From: Planctomycetaceae bacterium
Lineage (GTDB): Bacteria > Planctomycetota > Planctomycetia > Pirellulales > PALSA-1355
Reading direction: 5' to 3'
Length of the DNA: 11,452 nt
Assembly (NCBI GenBank): GCA_005773095.1
Contig: SXHT01000123.1
Span: 1-11,452, forward strand
The position numbers were made by a program, and so were the translations under genes. Shown here piece by piece: positions 1 to 8,093 of this stretch; position 1 is the stretch's first letter, and each line of letters begins with the position of its first letter. Under the pieces are notes generated by a model. That model did not search any database. It had not been told where the DNA came from and saw only the letters and a list, made by a program, of their open reading frames with translations.

Positions 1-1089
1 AATCGTGCCATCCAGACCGCCGGTGGCCAGCACGTTGGAGTCGGATCGCCAGCTGACGTCCGCCACCGCCCCCTGGTGGCCCCCCAGATTTTGATATTCC
101 CGGCCCGTCTCTGCTTCCCATACGAACAGGCCACCGCTGCGATCGGCCGTTGCCAGCAATACGCCGTCTGGGCTGCACTCTATGGCGTAAACCCAATCGG
201 TGTGCTTGCGCAGCTCGTGGACCAGCGATCCATCTTTGGTGGAGAATACACGAACCATCCTGCCCGGACCCCCCAGAGCAATCTGCGTGTGTGTGTTATT
301 GATGTCGGCGGCCAGCACGACATCCAGCTCGTCGCCCACCTCGAACACGCGGTTGCCGGTCTTCACATCGAACACGATTACCTTACCCAGCGACGCGCCG
401 CGACCGCCACCGGCCAGCAACAGAGACCCCGATCGGCTGAACTTCAAAACATGGGGCAGACCCTCCGAGTAGGGCAAGACGCCGAGCAACTGCCCGCTGT
501 CGGTGTTATAGAGCAGGATTTGCTTCTGGCCTGCAATCGCCACGAGCGGCGCCCAGGGGCTTGTCGCTAGCGCGGTGACTGCGCCGACGCGTTTGGTATG
601 CATGAGGGGCTGTCGGAACAGTCCCTCAGGCATGGCCGCGGGGCCTTCTGGCCTGGTGCCGCCCGAGGAGGCGCCCAGATCGATGGTGGGCTGTTGGCTG
701 ACCTTCGCGACCGAGCCCGGGTTTTCCAGAGCGCCGCCTTCGATCCACTTCTTAATCAGTTCCAGTTTGGCGTCGGCAATTCGGTCCTGGTTGGGGGGCA
801 TTTTCGGCTCATCCTGGTGAGACACCAGCGCGTACAGCCGAGAGCTGCCCACATCGCCGGCAAGCACCACCTCGCCGGAAGCACCACCCGACATCACCCC
901 GCCGTAATGGTCAAGCGCCAGATCGCCTTTCTTCTGGTTCGAATTGTGGCACGTCAGGCAGTGCTCGCGGAAGATCGGCCGGATGTGTTCGTCGTAGCTG
1001 ATTTTTGCCGCGGGTTCTTCGGCTTGCATCGCGGTTACCAGACCGCAAGCGATCGAAAACACAACCCCAGGACGAAGGTGGAACAACAT
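1..1089 (-). CDS. Secreted cytochrome c / WD40-repeat protein, 3' end cut by window
   Basis: The 363 codons seen run in frame off the left edge, so the C-terminus is missing. Residues 1-23 are a Sec signal peptide (hydrophobic stretch ending ...TAMQA before EEPAA). A planctomycete-type cytochrome c domain (PSCyt1-like) follows. It has CLTCH at 44-48 (C44, C47, H48 for covalent haem), an MPP motif at 97-99 whose Met97 is the likely distal ligand, and an IKKWIEGGA helix near 112-120. WD40 blades begin around residue 170 and continue to the edge, for example CSPDG...LFVWE near 305-325 and GGHQGAV...ATGGLDGTI to 363. A periplasmic haem protein with a beta-propeller for protein contacts is inferred; the substrate is unknown. 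It lies 13 bases after the DUF1553 gene in the same orientation, the last visible member of the operon. There is no clear Shine-Dalgarno before ATG 1089, so coupling to the upstream stop is likely. Confidence 0.9.
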   Translation of the reverse strand, partial: MLFHLRPGVVFSIACGLVTAMQAEEPAAKISYDEHIRPIFREHCLTCHNSNQKKGDLALDHYGGVMSGGASGEVVLAGDVGSSRLYALVSHQDEPKMPPNQDRIADAKLELIKKWIEGGALENPGSVAKVSQQPTIDLGASSGGTRPEGPAAMPEGLFRQPLMHTKRVGAVTALATSPWAPLVAIAGQKQILLYNTDSGQLLGVLPYSEGLPHVLKFSRSGSLLLAGGGRGASLGKVIVFDVKTGNRVFEVGDELDVVLAADINNTHTQIALGGPGRMVRVFSTKDGSLVHELRKHTDWVYAIECSPDGVLLATADRSGGLFVWEAETGREYQNLGGHQGAVADVSWRSDSNVLATGGLDGTI

Positions 1090-1102
1090 ACGCAGTTCGC
1101 TT

Positions 1103-3538
1103 TTAGTGATTAAACAGGAATTCCCGCGAGTTCAGCACGGCCCAGAATATATCGTTGAGGGCTGGCTTTGCATCGTCCGTGCCGGGCACGAGCGCTAAGA
1201 GCTTCGGCAGCTCCTCGGCCGCAGGCTTGCGGCCCAGGCAGCGGATATAGATTTGCTCGATCACTTCGGCGGGTGTCTTTCCCGCTTCGAGCAGCGTCTC
1301 AAGTAATCGTCCCTCGGCCATCTTTCGCTCGACGGTGTCGCCGTTGATCAGGTGCAGGGCCTGTGAGAGCGTGGGATCGGTCGTGGCTTCGCAGGCACAA
1401 ACGGTGGTGCGGGCCGAGCGTCCGAACGCCGTCAAGAAAAAATTGCCCACCGCACCATCGGCGATTTGCACCGCGCGAGCACCCAACGGCAAGCCCTGGA
1501 ACTTCTCCTTGGTGCTGGTCACCTGGCTGATGCAATCCAGCGCGCTTTCCGCCGGAATGCGTCGAATGCGGCTATGAGCGAAGTTCTTCTCATCATCCTT
1601 GTTGCTCTCGTTGCGCTCGCTCGCCCGTTGATACGTCTGCGACAGGCACACGTCGCGCACGAGGCGTTTGAAATCATAGTTGTACTCGGTGAGTTTCTTA
1701 CCAAGTGCCTCAAACAATTCCGGGTTGGTGGGCGGGTTGCTCACGCGAATGTCGTCAACCGGCTCGACGATGCCGATGCCAAAAAAGTGGGCCCACACGC
1801 GATTCGCGATGCTGGTGGCGAAGTACGGATTTTCCGGCGACGCCAGCCAGGCGGCGAGCACTTCGCGACGGTCTTTGCCGTTCACGTCGGGCTGCGGACC
1901 GCCGAGAAACTTCGGCGGCATGGGCCGATTGCCGACAGGATGGTTGACTTCGCCGCCGCCGCTGTTGAAGACGATTGTCTCGCGGTAGTCCTCCCCCTCC
2001 TTGCGGCCAATCTGCGAGAAACACGCCGCGAAGCTGTAGTAGTCATCCATCGTCCAGCGGTCGAAGGGATGGTTGTGGCACTGGGCGCATTGCGTACGGA
2101 TGCCCATGAACACCTGAGCGACATTCTCGGCAAGCTTCAGATTGTCGCGCTCAACATAGAAAAAGTTGGTGGGCGGATTGCGGAAGGTGCCTCCACTTGC
2201 GCCTAACAACTCGCGCACGATTTTGTCGATGGGCACATTGCCCGCGATCTGATTGGTCAGCCAGTTGGCATACAAGAACACCGGCTTCACCTGCACGTTG
2301 TTGACGCCGCCCGACTTGACCAACAGCAGGCTGGCCCACTTCATGGCCCAAATTTCCGAGAACTCTTTGCGGCCCAGCAGGCGATCGACAAGCACAGCCC
2401 GTTTGTCGGGGGAGGTGTCCGCCATGAATTCGGTGTATTCCTCGGGTGTCGGCAGGAGGCCCGTGATATCGATCGTCGCCCGGCGGAGGAAGACTTCATC
2501 GGTGCAAAGGTCGCTTGGCAGCAGGCGAAGACGCTGAAGCTTCGCGTTGACAATCTCGTCGATATAGTTGGCCGGCGGCGTGGTCGGAGCCGTATATTGC
2601 AGGTCCTTGGGCAACACCAGCACCTGACTTCCGACGGTGTGGGTCTCGAAGCGGGCCATCACAAAAGCTTCACCTCGGGCTGCCGCTGTCACCAGACCAT
2701 CGGCATGGATGGCCGCGGAGTTATCGTTATTGGTCAGAAATATGGCGAGATGGGTCACGTCGCGATCAGTCCCGTCGGCGTACTTCGCGCGCGCGATAAA
2801 CTGCTGCGTCGTGCCCTGCCCTTCAAGCACGGCCTGGGGGGGATAAAGCTCCAGCCTGATGACAGCCGGAGTAGGCCCCGGATCGCGCGGCGCCCCGGCC
2901 TCTAACCAACGCAAGAGCGTGGCGTAAGACTCGCTCTCGGGACCCAACAACTTGCCGCCGGTGTGCGGTACGGCGCCGGTCGATTTTTCCAACAACAGGC
3001 TCTCATGCGGCAGGGCCAGGTTGATGCGACGGAAACCAATCTCGTGCGTCAGCCGGTCATAATCACCATCGGGATCGAAGCCAAACAGCGACAGGCGAAA
3101 GCCGTCTTTGCCTCGCGCGGCCCCGTGGCAACTGCCGGTGTTGCAGCCCGCTCGCATGAAGACAGGCATGACGTCAAGCTTAAAACTGATGGGCCGATCC
3201 GCTGCCGCATCCTTCACCGAAACGGGTATTTCGGCGGTTTGGCCGTCGTAGTCGAGCCTGAGCGTCGTCGCGCCATCGGCCTTTGGGTAGAGCGTGTGTC
3301 CATCCAGGCGAGCGATTTTCGGATCACTCAAAGTGGCCACCGCGCTGGCCGTTACATCCAGCGTGACGCCATCGGCCCGGGTCGCAACGGCGATGAACGA
3401 CTGCCGATCGAGCGACGTGTTCAGATGCACGTCGTGTGGAAAGATCTTGATCCTGACGACGTTGCCATCGGCGGCGAATGCCGAAAGGGGGAGTATCGCC
3501 AGTGCGGCAATCGTTTTCCAGAATACGTGTGAATTCAT
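1103..3538 (-). CDS. DUF1549/DUF1553 protein with two haem-type CxnCH motifs (PSCyt2/PSD1 family)
   Basis: This 811-residue exported protein starts with a signal peptide (cleavage probably after AFA, residue 22). A Big2-like Ig segment follows (about 30-110), with a second near 225-310. Between them lies a domain with GCNTGSCHG at 131-139, a Cx4CH haem-like motif (C132, C137, H138). DUF1549 (about 323-510) carries the phrases FLRRATIDITGLLPTPEE and CAQCHNHPFDRW, where C484, C487 and H488 form a classical CxxCH. DUF1553 (about 555-808) carries ANRVWAHFFGIGIVEP, SQTYQRAS and SQALHLINGDTVERK, plus a CAC pair at 714-716. Length and order are usual for the family. It is known mainly in planctomycetes and relatives, and its enzymatic role is not established. 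An AAGGG (3546-3550) sits 7 bases before the ATG and supports this start. It is third in the operon, 81 bases after the PPC-domain gene. A role in envelope redox chemistry or polymer breakdown is inference. Confidence 0.93.
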   Translation of the reverse strand: MNSHVFWKTIAALAILPLSAFAADGNVVRIKIFPHDVHLNTSLDRQSFIAVATRADGVTLDVTASAVATLSDPKIARLDGHTLYPKADGATTLRLDYDGQTAEIPVSVKDAAADRPISFKLDVMPVFMRAGCNTGSCHGAARGKDGFRLSLFGFDPDGDYDRLTHEIGFRRINLALPHESLLLEKSTGAVPHTGGKLLGPESESYATLLRWLEAGAPRDPGPTPAVIRLELYPPQAVLEGQGTTQQFIARAKYADGTDRDVTHLAIFLTNNDNSAAIHADGLVTAAARGEAFVMARFETHTVGSQVLVLPKDLQYTAPTTPPANYIDEIVNAKLQRLRLLPSDLCTDEVFLRRATIDITGLLPTPEEYTEFMADTSPDKRAVLVDRLLGRKEFSEIWAMKWASLLLVKSGGVNNVQVKPVFLYANWLTNQIAGNVPIDKIVRELLGASGGTFRNPPTNFFYVERDNLKLAENVAQVFMGIRTQCAQCHNHPFDRWTMDDYYSFAACFSQIGRKEGEDYRETIVFNSGGGEVNHPVGNRPMPPKFLGGPQPDVNGKDRREVLAAWLASPENPYFATSIANRVWAHFFGIGIVEPVDDIRVSNPPTNPELFEALGKKLTEYNYDFKRLVRDVCLSQTYQRASERNESNKDDEKNFAHSRIRRIPAESALDCISQVTSTKEKFQGLPLGARAVQIADGAVGNFFLTAFGRSARTTVCACEATTDPTLSQALHLINGDTVERKMAEGRLLETLLEAGKTPAEVIEQIYIRCLGRKPAAEELPKLLALVPGTDDAKPALNDIFWAVLNSREFLFNH

Positions 3539-3619
3539 CGTTGGGCCCTTCGTTCAGCGGCCGACCTTGGTCGCCGTTTGGGATCAGTCAACGGTGAACG
3601 GCACCCGCCACTGGCGCGA

Positions 3620-6019
3620 TCACTTGCCCGTTCGATCCAATCGCAGTTTTTCAAGCCTCGTTAAACGCTTTTCGGGGGCGGGGGCCGATGTTTCGGCAAC
3701 CGGTTGGGGTGGCGGGGCAGGTTGATCAATCTTGGGCGGCAATGGTACGTCCACACGTAACTGGCCGCCGCCAAGCCCGTGTGCCACCTCTTCGCCGTTC
3801 ACCATGATCGTGGCCCGGCAGAACAACGAATTATGTTGGCCGGGGGGGGAATTCATCGTGGTCTTCACCGGGAACACCAACTCGGCGGCGTCCTTGGTGA
3901 TTTCCTTTGATTCCGTCGTAACTTCGTGCGGCAGGCCCAGCAGTTCGACCTTTGCGGGACCTTCCCAGTCTTTGCGTTTTTCGACTTTGATCACGATCTC
4001 CGTTGGCTGGCCTTGTTCAACCGAAGCGCCTTGGAAGATCAGAGCCAGAAACGGCTCGGCAACTTCCAGCGTGGCAAGCTGTGTGGAGACGATCATCGGC
4101 CCGCCATCGACCGTGGCCTCGCCAAGCACGGCTATCTTCCAGGTGTTGATTTCCGCGCCGCCATCGGCGGTAATCGGTATCGAGGCTTCGGTTTGGCCCT
4201 CGGCAATGCTGATCGAGTTATTCACGCCAACGCCGTTCGGAGCGTACAAGAGCCTTATCGCAATTGGAGCGCTATAGCCTTCCTTGCGTGTGGCGACGAC
4301 CCGCACATTCATCGAGCCATTTCGCACCAGCGGGCATTTGGGCTCGATAATTTCGATCGAGAATGGCGCTTCCTGAGTCACGGCAACCGCCATCCGCTCC
4401 ATGTCGTAGTGCCACACGTCACGGTTGTTGTCGCCGCGTACCAACGACGTGCGCTGCAGCAAGTGGCCTTCGAGCGGCAGATTCGCGTCGCTGGGCCGCC
4501 CGATCACGTCAACCAAACGCCCGTCGAGATTTGCATCCGCGGCCGCCGTGATCAACACCGGAATGCTGCCACGATTTGCCGGAATCAGTTCCCCCTGCAA
4601 TTGCACGCCGGGCGGAAGATCCTTGAGCTCCAGCTTCACATCGCCGCCGAAGTCTTCGCGATCCGCCTGCACGAGAAATGCGTATCGGTTTCCACGCGGC
4701 ACCGGGGCCGTGGTGTCGACAAACTGAACTCGCTCTGGCAACGACATCGTCAGCCTGGCCGCGGGGGGTGAAATCTCGATGCGGTAAGCGTAGTCGGGTC
4801 CACCATTTTTCAAGTGGTCGCGAATGTGCACGAAGTAATCGCCATCGTCCGGAAGCGTGACTCGTGCGTAGCCGTCCGGCGATCCGCCGTTGTCGTCCAC
4901 TTCAACGAGAGCAGCCGTGTCGGCCTTCTCAACTCGCATCACGGCGTCGAGCGGCGAGCCAAACTGCCGGGCCAACACACGCACATCGAGTACTTGCCCC
5001 TTTTTGCCGGCGAACTTGAACCGATCCTGATCCCCCTGCTCCGCGATGACTCCGTGAACCGCGCAAGGCAACGTCGCGTCGGTCGCATTGTTCGCCTCGC
5101 CGTTGGGCTCCGCCTCGATCACTCCCGCCAGATCCCTGACCGCAAAACGATTGCGCAGCGGCGAGATGCCGGCTTCATCGCGCGCGAACAAACCAAAATC
5201 GCGGCGGACGAGCGTAGGAAGCGTGACCTGTTCGGCTCGTTCGCCGGCCGGATCACCAAGCCAGCGCACGCTCAGCGTTTCACCCGGCTTGCCGCCGTAG
5301 GGCAGCACGGCCGTCGGACGGGGAAACGTGCCCACGTGCAATCGATATTTGCAATTGCCGTCGCCGCGGAACGCACTTTCGCGCAACTGCACGATGTAGC
5401 TGCCGTCGTTGGGAGCGATAAATGAGCAGACACAGTCCTGGCGAGCAATCGCCGCGTCATCCGAACGGGCAAGCTCAAACCGGCCCGAATCCAGCACCGC
5501 CAGGTAGGGATCGAAGAAGGTGTAACCGAGCCTTAGCCCTTCAATTTCAAGATTGACGCGCTGCCCCTTCTTGGTCTCGATCAGAAAGTAATCGACGTCC
5601 TCGTTTTCGACGACGCCCGTCACCGTGCTGTTGAGGGGAATCTTCTGCGGCTTGTCGAACTCGGTGTTGGGCTCAACCTCGGCGACTTCCGGCAGTGCGC
5701 CAACGCTGAAGGTCATCAAGTTGCTAATGCCTGTCGCCGTGCGGACACGAAAACCGTGCAAGCCGAGCTCGCAGTCGGCGGCAATCGCCACCTTCGCTTT
5801 GATGTTGCCGGCGGATTCGGCAACGATATCCTGCACCCCCAAGCCGGGACCATACCAGAGAATCTGCTGTCCATCCGCGAGACGCTCACCGTTGATGGCG
5901 ATCTCCACCGTGGTGCCGCGCTGGCCCCCCACGGGATTGATTCCTTGAACAACTGGCGACGCGGCCTGCGCTATGGTGGCAACCAAGATTGTGCCGACTA
6001 ACGGAAGAAGACGCGGCAT
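3620..6019 (-). CDS. Secreted PPC-domain / Ig-like protein (planctomycete exported scaffold)
   Basis: This is a 799-residue secreted beta-sandwich protein. Residues 1-20 are a signal peptide (cleavage near AQA/A). An IPT/TIG-like domain follows (about 22-107, with INPVGGQRGTTVEI and NGERL). Two PPC (bacterial pre-peptidase C-terminal) domains come next. One spans about 113-230 (VEPNTEFDKPQ, DVDYFLIETKKGQ). The other spans about 300-416 (EAEPNGEANNATDA, DQDRFKFAGKKGQ, DDGDYFVHIRDH). The remainder to about 755 is further Ig/CARDB-like strand-rich sequence, ending in a proline-rich, basic tail (QPAPPPQP...EKRLTRLEKLRLDRTGK). I see no catalytic motif, so a binding or scaffold role is likelier than an enzyme. 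Its Shine-Dalgarno GAGGAG overlaps the stop codon of the DUF1501 gene, which fixes ATG 6019 and implies translational coupling. It is the second gene of the operon and lies directly between DUF1501 and DUF1553, a common planctomycete arrangement. Confidence 0.9.
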   Translation of the reverse strand: MPRLLPLVGTILVATIAQAASPVVQGINPVGGQRGTTVEIAINGERLADGQQILWYGPGLGVQDIVAESAGNIKAKVAIAADCELGLHGFRVRTATGISNLMTFSVGALPEVAEVEPNTEFDKPQKIPLNSTVTGVVENEDVDYFLIETKKGQRVNLEIEGLRLGYTFFDPYLAVLDSGRFELARSDDAAIARQDCVCSFIAPNDGSYIVQLRESAFRGDGNCKYRLHVGTFPRPTAVLPYGGKPGETLSVRWLGDPAGERAEQVTLPTLVRRDFGLFARDEAGISPLRNRFAVRDLAGVIEAEPNGEANNATDATLPCAVHGVIAEQGDQDRFKFAGKKGQVLDVRVLARQFGSPLDAVMRVEKADTAALVEVDDNGGSPDGYARVTLPDDGDYFVHIRDHLKNGGPDYAYRIEISPPAARLTMSLPERVQFVDTTAPVPRGNRYAFLVQADREDFGGDVKLELKDLPPGVQLQGELIPANRGSIPVLITAAADANLDGRLVDVIGRPSDANLPLEGHLLQRTSLVRGDNNRDVWHYDMERMAVAVTQEAPFSIEIIEPKCPLVRNGSMNVRVVATRKEGYSAPIAIRLLYAPNGVGVNNSISIAEGQTEASIPITADGGAEINTWKIAVLGEATVDGGPMIVSTQLATLEVAEPFLALIFQGASVEQGQPTEIVIKVEKRKDWEGPAKVELLGLPHEVTTESKEITKDAAELVFPVKTTMNSPPGQHNSLFCRATIMVNGEEVAHGLGGGQLRVDVPLPPKIDQPAPPPQPVAETSAPAPEKRLTRLEKLRLDRTGK

Positions 6020-6024
6020 CGAAG

Positions 6025-6034
6025 TTCTCCTCTA
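6025..6034 (-). promoter_or_regulatory. Shine-Dalgarno overlapping upstream stop (translational coupling)
   Basis: Read on the minus strand, the end of the DUF1501 gene is GCG TAG AGGAGAA, followed 5 bases later by ATG (6019). The TAG stop (6032-6034) directly abuts the AGGAG (6027-6031), whose distance to the PPC-gene ATG is 7 bases. Ribosomes finishing DUF1501 would therefore be positioned at the next start. This supports operon structure and the chosen start. Confidence 0.7.
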
Positions 6035-7336
6035 CGCCAACAGTTCCTTGCGCACCTTGCCGCCGTCGACGATCTCAATCGGGCGGTCGCCAGGGGCCAT
6101 CAATTCCTTGTCGGCGATGATCCCCAGTTGGTGGTACACGGTCGTCGCCAGGTCGGCCGGCCCGATTTCGTCTCGATCCGGCTCGCTGGCGGTGGCAGTC
6201 GAGGCGCCATGGATGTAACCCCGCTTGGCGCCTCCCCCCGCCATGACCACGCTGAACACCTTGGGCCAGTGGTCACGGCCGGCGTCTTTGTTGATCTTGG
6301 GAGTCCGGCCAAATTCGCTGGAAACCAACACCAATGTCTCGCTCAGCTGACCGTTGCGCTCCAAGTCGCGGATCAGTGTCGAGAAGGCTTTATCGAAATT
6401 GGGCATCTGGCCGCGCATGCCTTGGGTAATGTTCGCGTGCATATCCCAGCCGCCGTAGGTCAGCGACACAAACCGCACGCCCGCGCCGACCAATCGCCGG
6501 GCCATCAGCATCCGCTGGCCCGCTTCGTTGCGACCGTACTCATCGCGGACGTTCGCCGGCTCGGCGTCAATATTGAACGCTTCGCGGGCCTGTGGCGAAC
6601 TGATCAGGCTATAGGCACGATCGTAAAATGTGTCCATGGCCGTGAGCGCGTCTGACTGTTCCTTCTTCCGGAAATAATCGTTCACGGCTTCAAGCGCCGT
6701 GCGACGGCGGCCAAAGCGAGCTTCGTCGATGCCGTTTGGCAAACTCAAATCGCGGACCTTGAATCCCCCCCCCGCCGGGTCGCTGCCCAGGCTAAACGGT
6801 GCGAAAGCAGAACTGAGGTAGCCTGAGCCGGCAAACTCGTTCGGTTGATTCGGAATGCAAACGTAAGGTGGCAGGTTGTTGCGAGGTCCGTACTCATGAC
6901 TGACCACGCTGCCCATGCTGGGAAAAATCAACGCCGGGCTCGGCTTGTAGCCCGTGAACATGTTGTGGGTGCCGCGCTCGTGCGCCGCCTCGCCGTGGGT
7001 CATCGAGCGAATGACGGTTAGCTTGTCGGCAATTTTGGCGGTCTCGGGAAGTGTCTCGCAGAACTTCTCGCCAGGAATCGCGGTGTCGATCGTGTTCAAC
7101 TCGCCGCGGTACTCCATCGGGGCGTACGGCTTGGGGTCGAACGATTCCTGATGTGCGATGCCGCCGGGCAGGAAAATATGGATAATGCTCTTCGCCTTGG
7201 CCTCGATGAAGTCATAGTTTTTTTGCTCCGCCCGAGCTTCGCGCAGCTTGAAGTAATCAGACAGCGTCAGTCCCACACCCGCCAACGCGCCCACGGTCAG
7301 AAAACCACGTCGATTCGTTCCTGCAGCAAGGCTCAT
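6032..7336 (-). CDS. DUF1501 protein, Tat-exported (alkaline-phosphatase/sulfatase-like fold)
   Basis: The predicted protein has 434 residues and opens with a twin-arginine signal (NRRGFLTVGALAG, arginines at 9 and 10), so it is probably exported folded through Tat. DUF1501 signatures run along it: HIFLPGGIAHQESFDPKP (53-70) with YAPMEYRGE after it, the THNMFTGYKPSPA block near 123-135, GGWDMHANI (295-303), SSEFGRTPKIN (339-349) and GRDHWP (353-358). In related alkaline-phosphatase-superfamily proteins such Asp/His/Glu residues bind metal, but no activity is established for this family. ATG 7336 is preferred over GTG 7342, which would add MR, because a strong GGAGG (7342-7346) lies 5 bases before the ATG and overlaps the GTG. 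It is first in the operon, 12 bases before the PPC gene, behind a long leader with a candidate promoter at 7574-7602. Confidence 0.93.
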   Translation of the reverse strand: MSLAAGTNRRGFLTVGALAGVGLTLSDYFKLREARAEQKNYDFIEAKAKSIIHIFLPGGIAHQESFDPKPYAPMEYRGELNTIDTAIPGEKFCETLPETAKIADKLTVIRSMTHGEAAHERGTHNMFTGYKPSPALIFPSMGSVVSHEYGPRNNLPPYVCIPNQPNEFAGSGYLSSAFAPFSLGSDPAGGGFKVRDLSLPNGIDEARFGRRRTALEAVNDYFRKKEQSDALTAMDTFYDRAYSLISSPQAREAFNIDAEPANVRDEYGRNEAGQRMLMARRLVGAGVRFVSLTYGGWDMHANITQGMRGQMPNFDKAFSTLIRDLERNGQLSETLVLVSSEFGRTPKINKDAGRDHWPKVFSVVMAGGGAKRGYIHGASTATASEPDRDEIGPADLATTVYHQLGIIADKELMAPGDRPIEIVDGGKVRKELLA

Positions 7337-7341
7337 ACGCA

Positions 7342-7346
7342 CCTCC
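7342..7346 (-). promoter_or_regulatory. Shine-Dalgarno deciding the DUF1501 start
   Basis: GGAGG on the minus strand lies 5 bases before ATG 7336. Its last base overlaps the alternative GTG codon at 7340-7342, so that GTG cannot be served by this site and the ATG is the better start. Confidence 0.7.
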
Positions 7347-7573
7347 GAGGGCTCGTTTTAAGGAAGGAACGCCGCGAACCGCCCCCCAAGGGCGGGCATT
7401 CGTTACGTCAATCGTGGCAGCGCTGTTCTTGCCGGAACGCGATCAACTCGCGTCGCGACAAATCAGCCGATACAGGCAGGAAGTTTTCTGGCAGGAAACA
7501 AGCGGTGGGAATAATTGCAAGCAACCTTCATCGGCACGCCGCAATCACCCATTGGCAGCAATGCATCCTCAGC

Positions 7574-7602
7574 AGCCTAGCCAAACCCAGAGGTCATGTC
7601 AA
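7574..7602 (-). promoter_or_regulatory. Candidate sigma70-type promoter of the DUF1501 operon
   Basis: On the minus strand a perfect TTGACA (7597-7602) is followed after 17 bases by TAGGCT (7574-7579), which keeps the three most conserved -10 positions (T, A and the final T). Transcription would start near 7567, giving a leader of about 230 bases before DUF1501. It is the best-scoring pair I found by eye upstream of the operon. The -10 is weak, and planctomycete promoters are not well defined. Confidence 0.35.
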
Positions 7603-7641
7603 GCATATGGCCTGCCGCGGTCAAGACAATTGAAACGTCCT

Positions 7642-7724
7642 CGCAGGTCGGATTTTCAATCCGATCCGTGTGAGCAAGTCGGCGGCAGGGGCACGCGACA
7701 GATTGAAAATCCGTCCTACTTGCG
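7642..7724. repeat. REP-like inverted repeat (paired palindromes)
   Basis: Perfect 13-base arms, CGGATTTTCAATC (7649-7661) and GATTGAAAATCCG (7701-7713), face each other across 39 bases. The similarity continues outward imperfectly (CGCAGGT at 7642 against CCTACTTGCG to 7724). Each arm is itself a small hairpin: GGTCGGATT-TTC-AATCCGATC at the left, and a 6-of-7 paired stem around GAA at the right. Read on the minus strand it gives TDFQSVA...HTDRIENPT, a phrase type I associate with spurious short ORFs in planctomycete genomes. That points to a dispersed non-coding repeat of the REP/BIME kind. The family identity rests on recall, not a search. Confidence 0.6.
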
Positions 7725-7946
7725 GACCAGGCAATCGTCCTGCTGCCGCGGTTGAGCCGCTGGCTGCGGCATGCCACAGCCTGCCCCGCAAGTGTCCTGT
7801 TTTTGCTTCAATCGATCTTCGTCAAACGTTGCTTCCGGAAAGTCAACATTCAATTTCACGTCGGTATAGGTGTACTCCGCGAGCAGCGGGCATGCTTGGG
7901 CCGGTTCTTCCGGCCAATCCGAGGCATCGCCTCCTTCCTGCACCCA
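7716..7946 (-). pseudogene. Probable 3' remnant of a DUF1571-type gene
   Basis: An open frame of about 76 codons, beginning directly after an in-frame stop (7947-7949), reads DWPEEPAQACPLLAEYTYTD, then VKLNVDFPEATFDEDRL, and then a Cys-rich tail (CGAGCG, ending CLVRK). The segment WPxEP...L.EYTYTDxKLNV....FD resembles, from memory, the C-terminal end of DUF1571 (LolA-like) planctomycete proteins. Those proteins are several times longer and exported, whereas here there is no signal peptide and no ATG start (only GTG 7943). The final codons and stop run into the REP-like repeat. I read it as the decayed tail of a lost gene. The alternative is a real small Cys-containing protein, or chance. No upstream continuation was found in the other minus-strand frames over 7947-8130. 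Confidence 0.4.
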
Positions 7947-8065
7947 TCAGCGCCCCGCGGGAATGAACACAGATGAACCCGGCGGCGGTGGACGCAAGGG
8001 GTTCGCGGATTTCCCACCCACAATCCAGACGCTCATACCCGTGGTTCTCTCGATGGGCGATCCCC

Positions 8066-8093
8066 TCGACGGCGCTGTTAATTTCCCTACAAT
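8066..8093 (+). promoter_or_regulatory. Candidate promoter of moaC
   Basis: TCGACG (8066-8071; 4 of 6 match to TTGACA) is followed after 16 bases by TACAAT (8088-8093; 5 of 6 match to TATAAT). The predicted start is near 8100, giving a leader of about 30 bases that contains GGGAG (8123-8127) just before the ATG at 8131. The same TACAAT hexamer appears before the other two starts at 10345 and 10587. Confidence 0.4.

Noticed and set aside
1466..2206. Plus-strand frames inside the DUF1553 gene
   Set aside because: They are antisense frames in a strongly conserved gene, typical of high GC at third codon positions.
7960..7980. AACACAGATGAA string resembling a dispersed element seen in environmental genomes
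   Set aside because: It is a single short copy with no flanking structure, too little to call a repeat.
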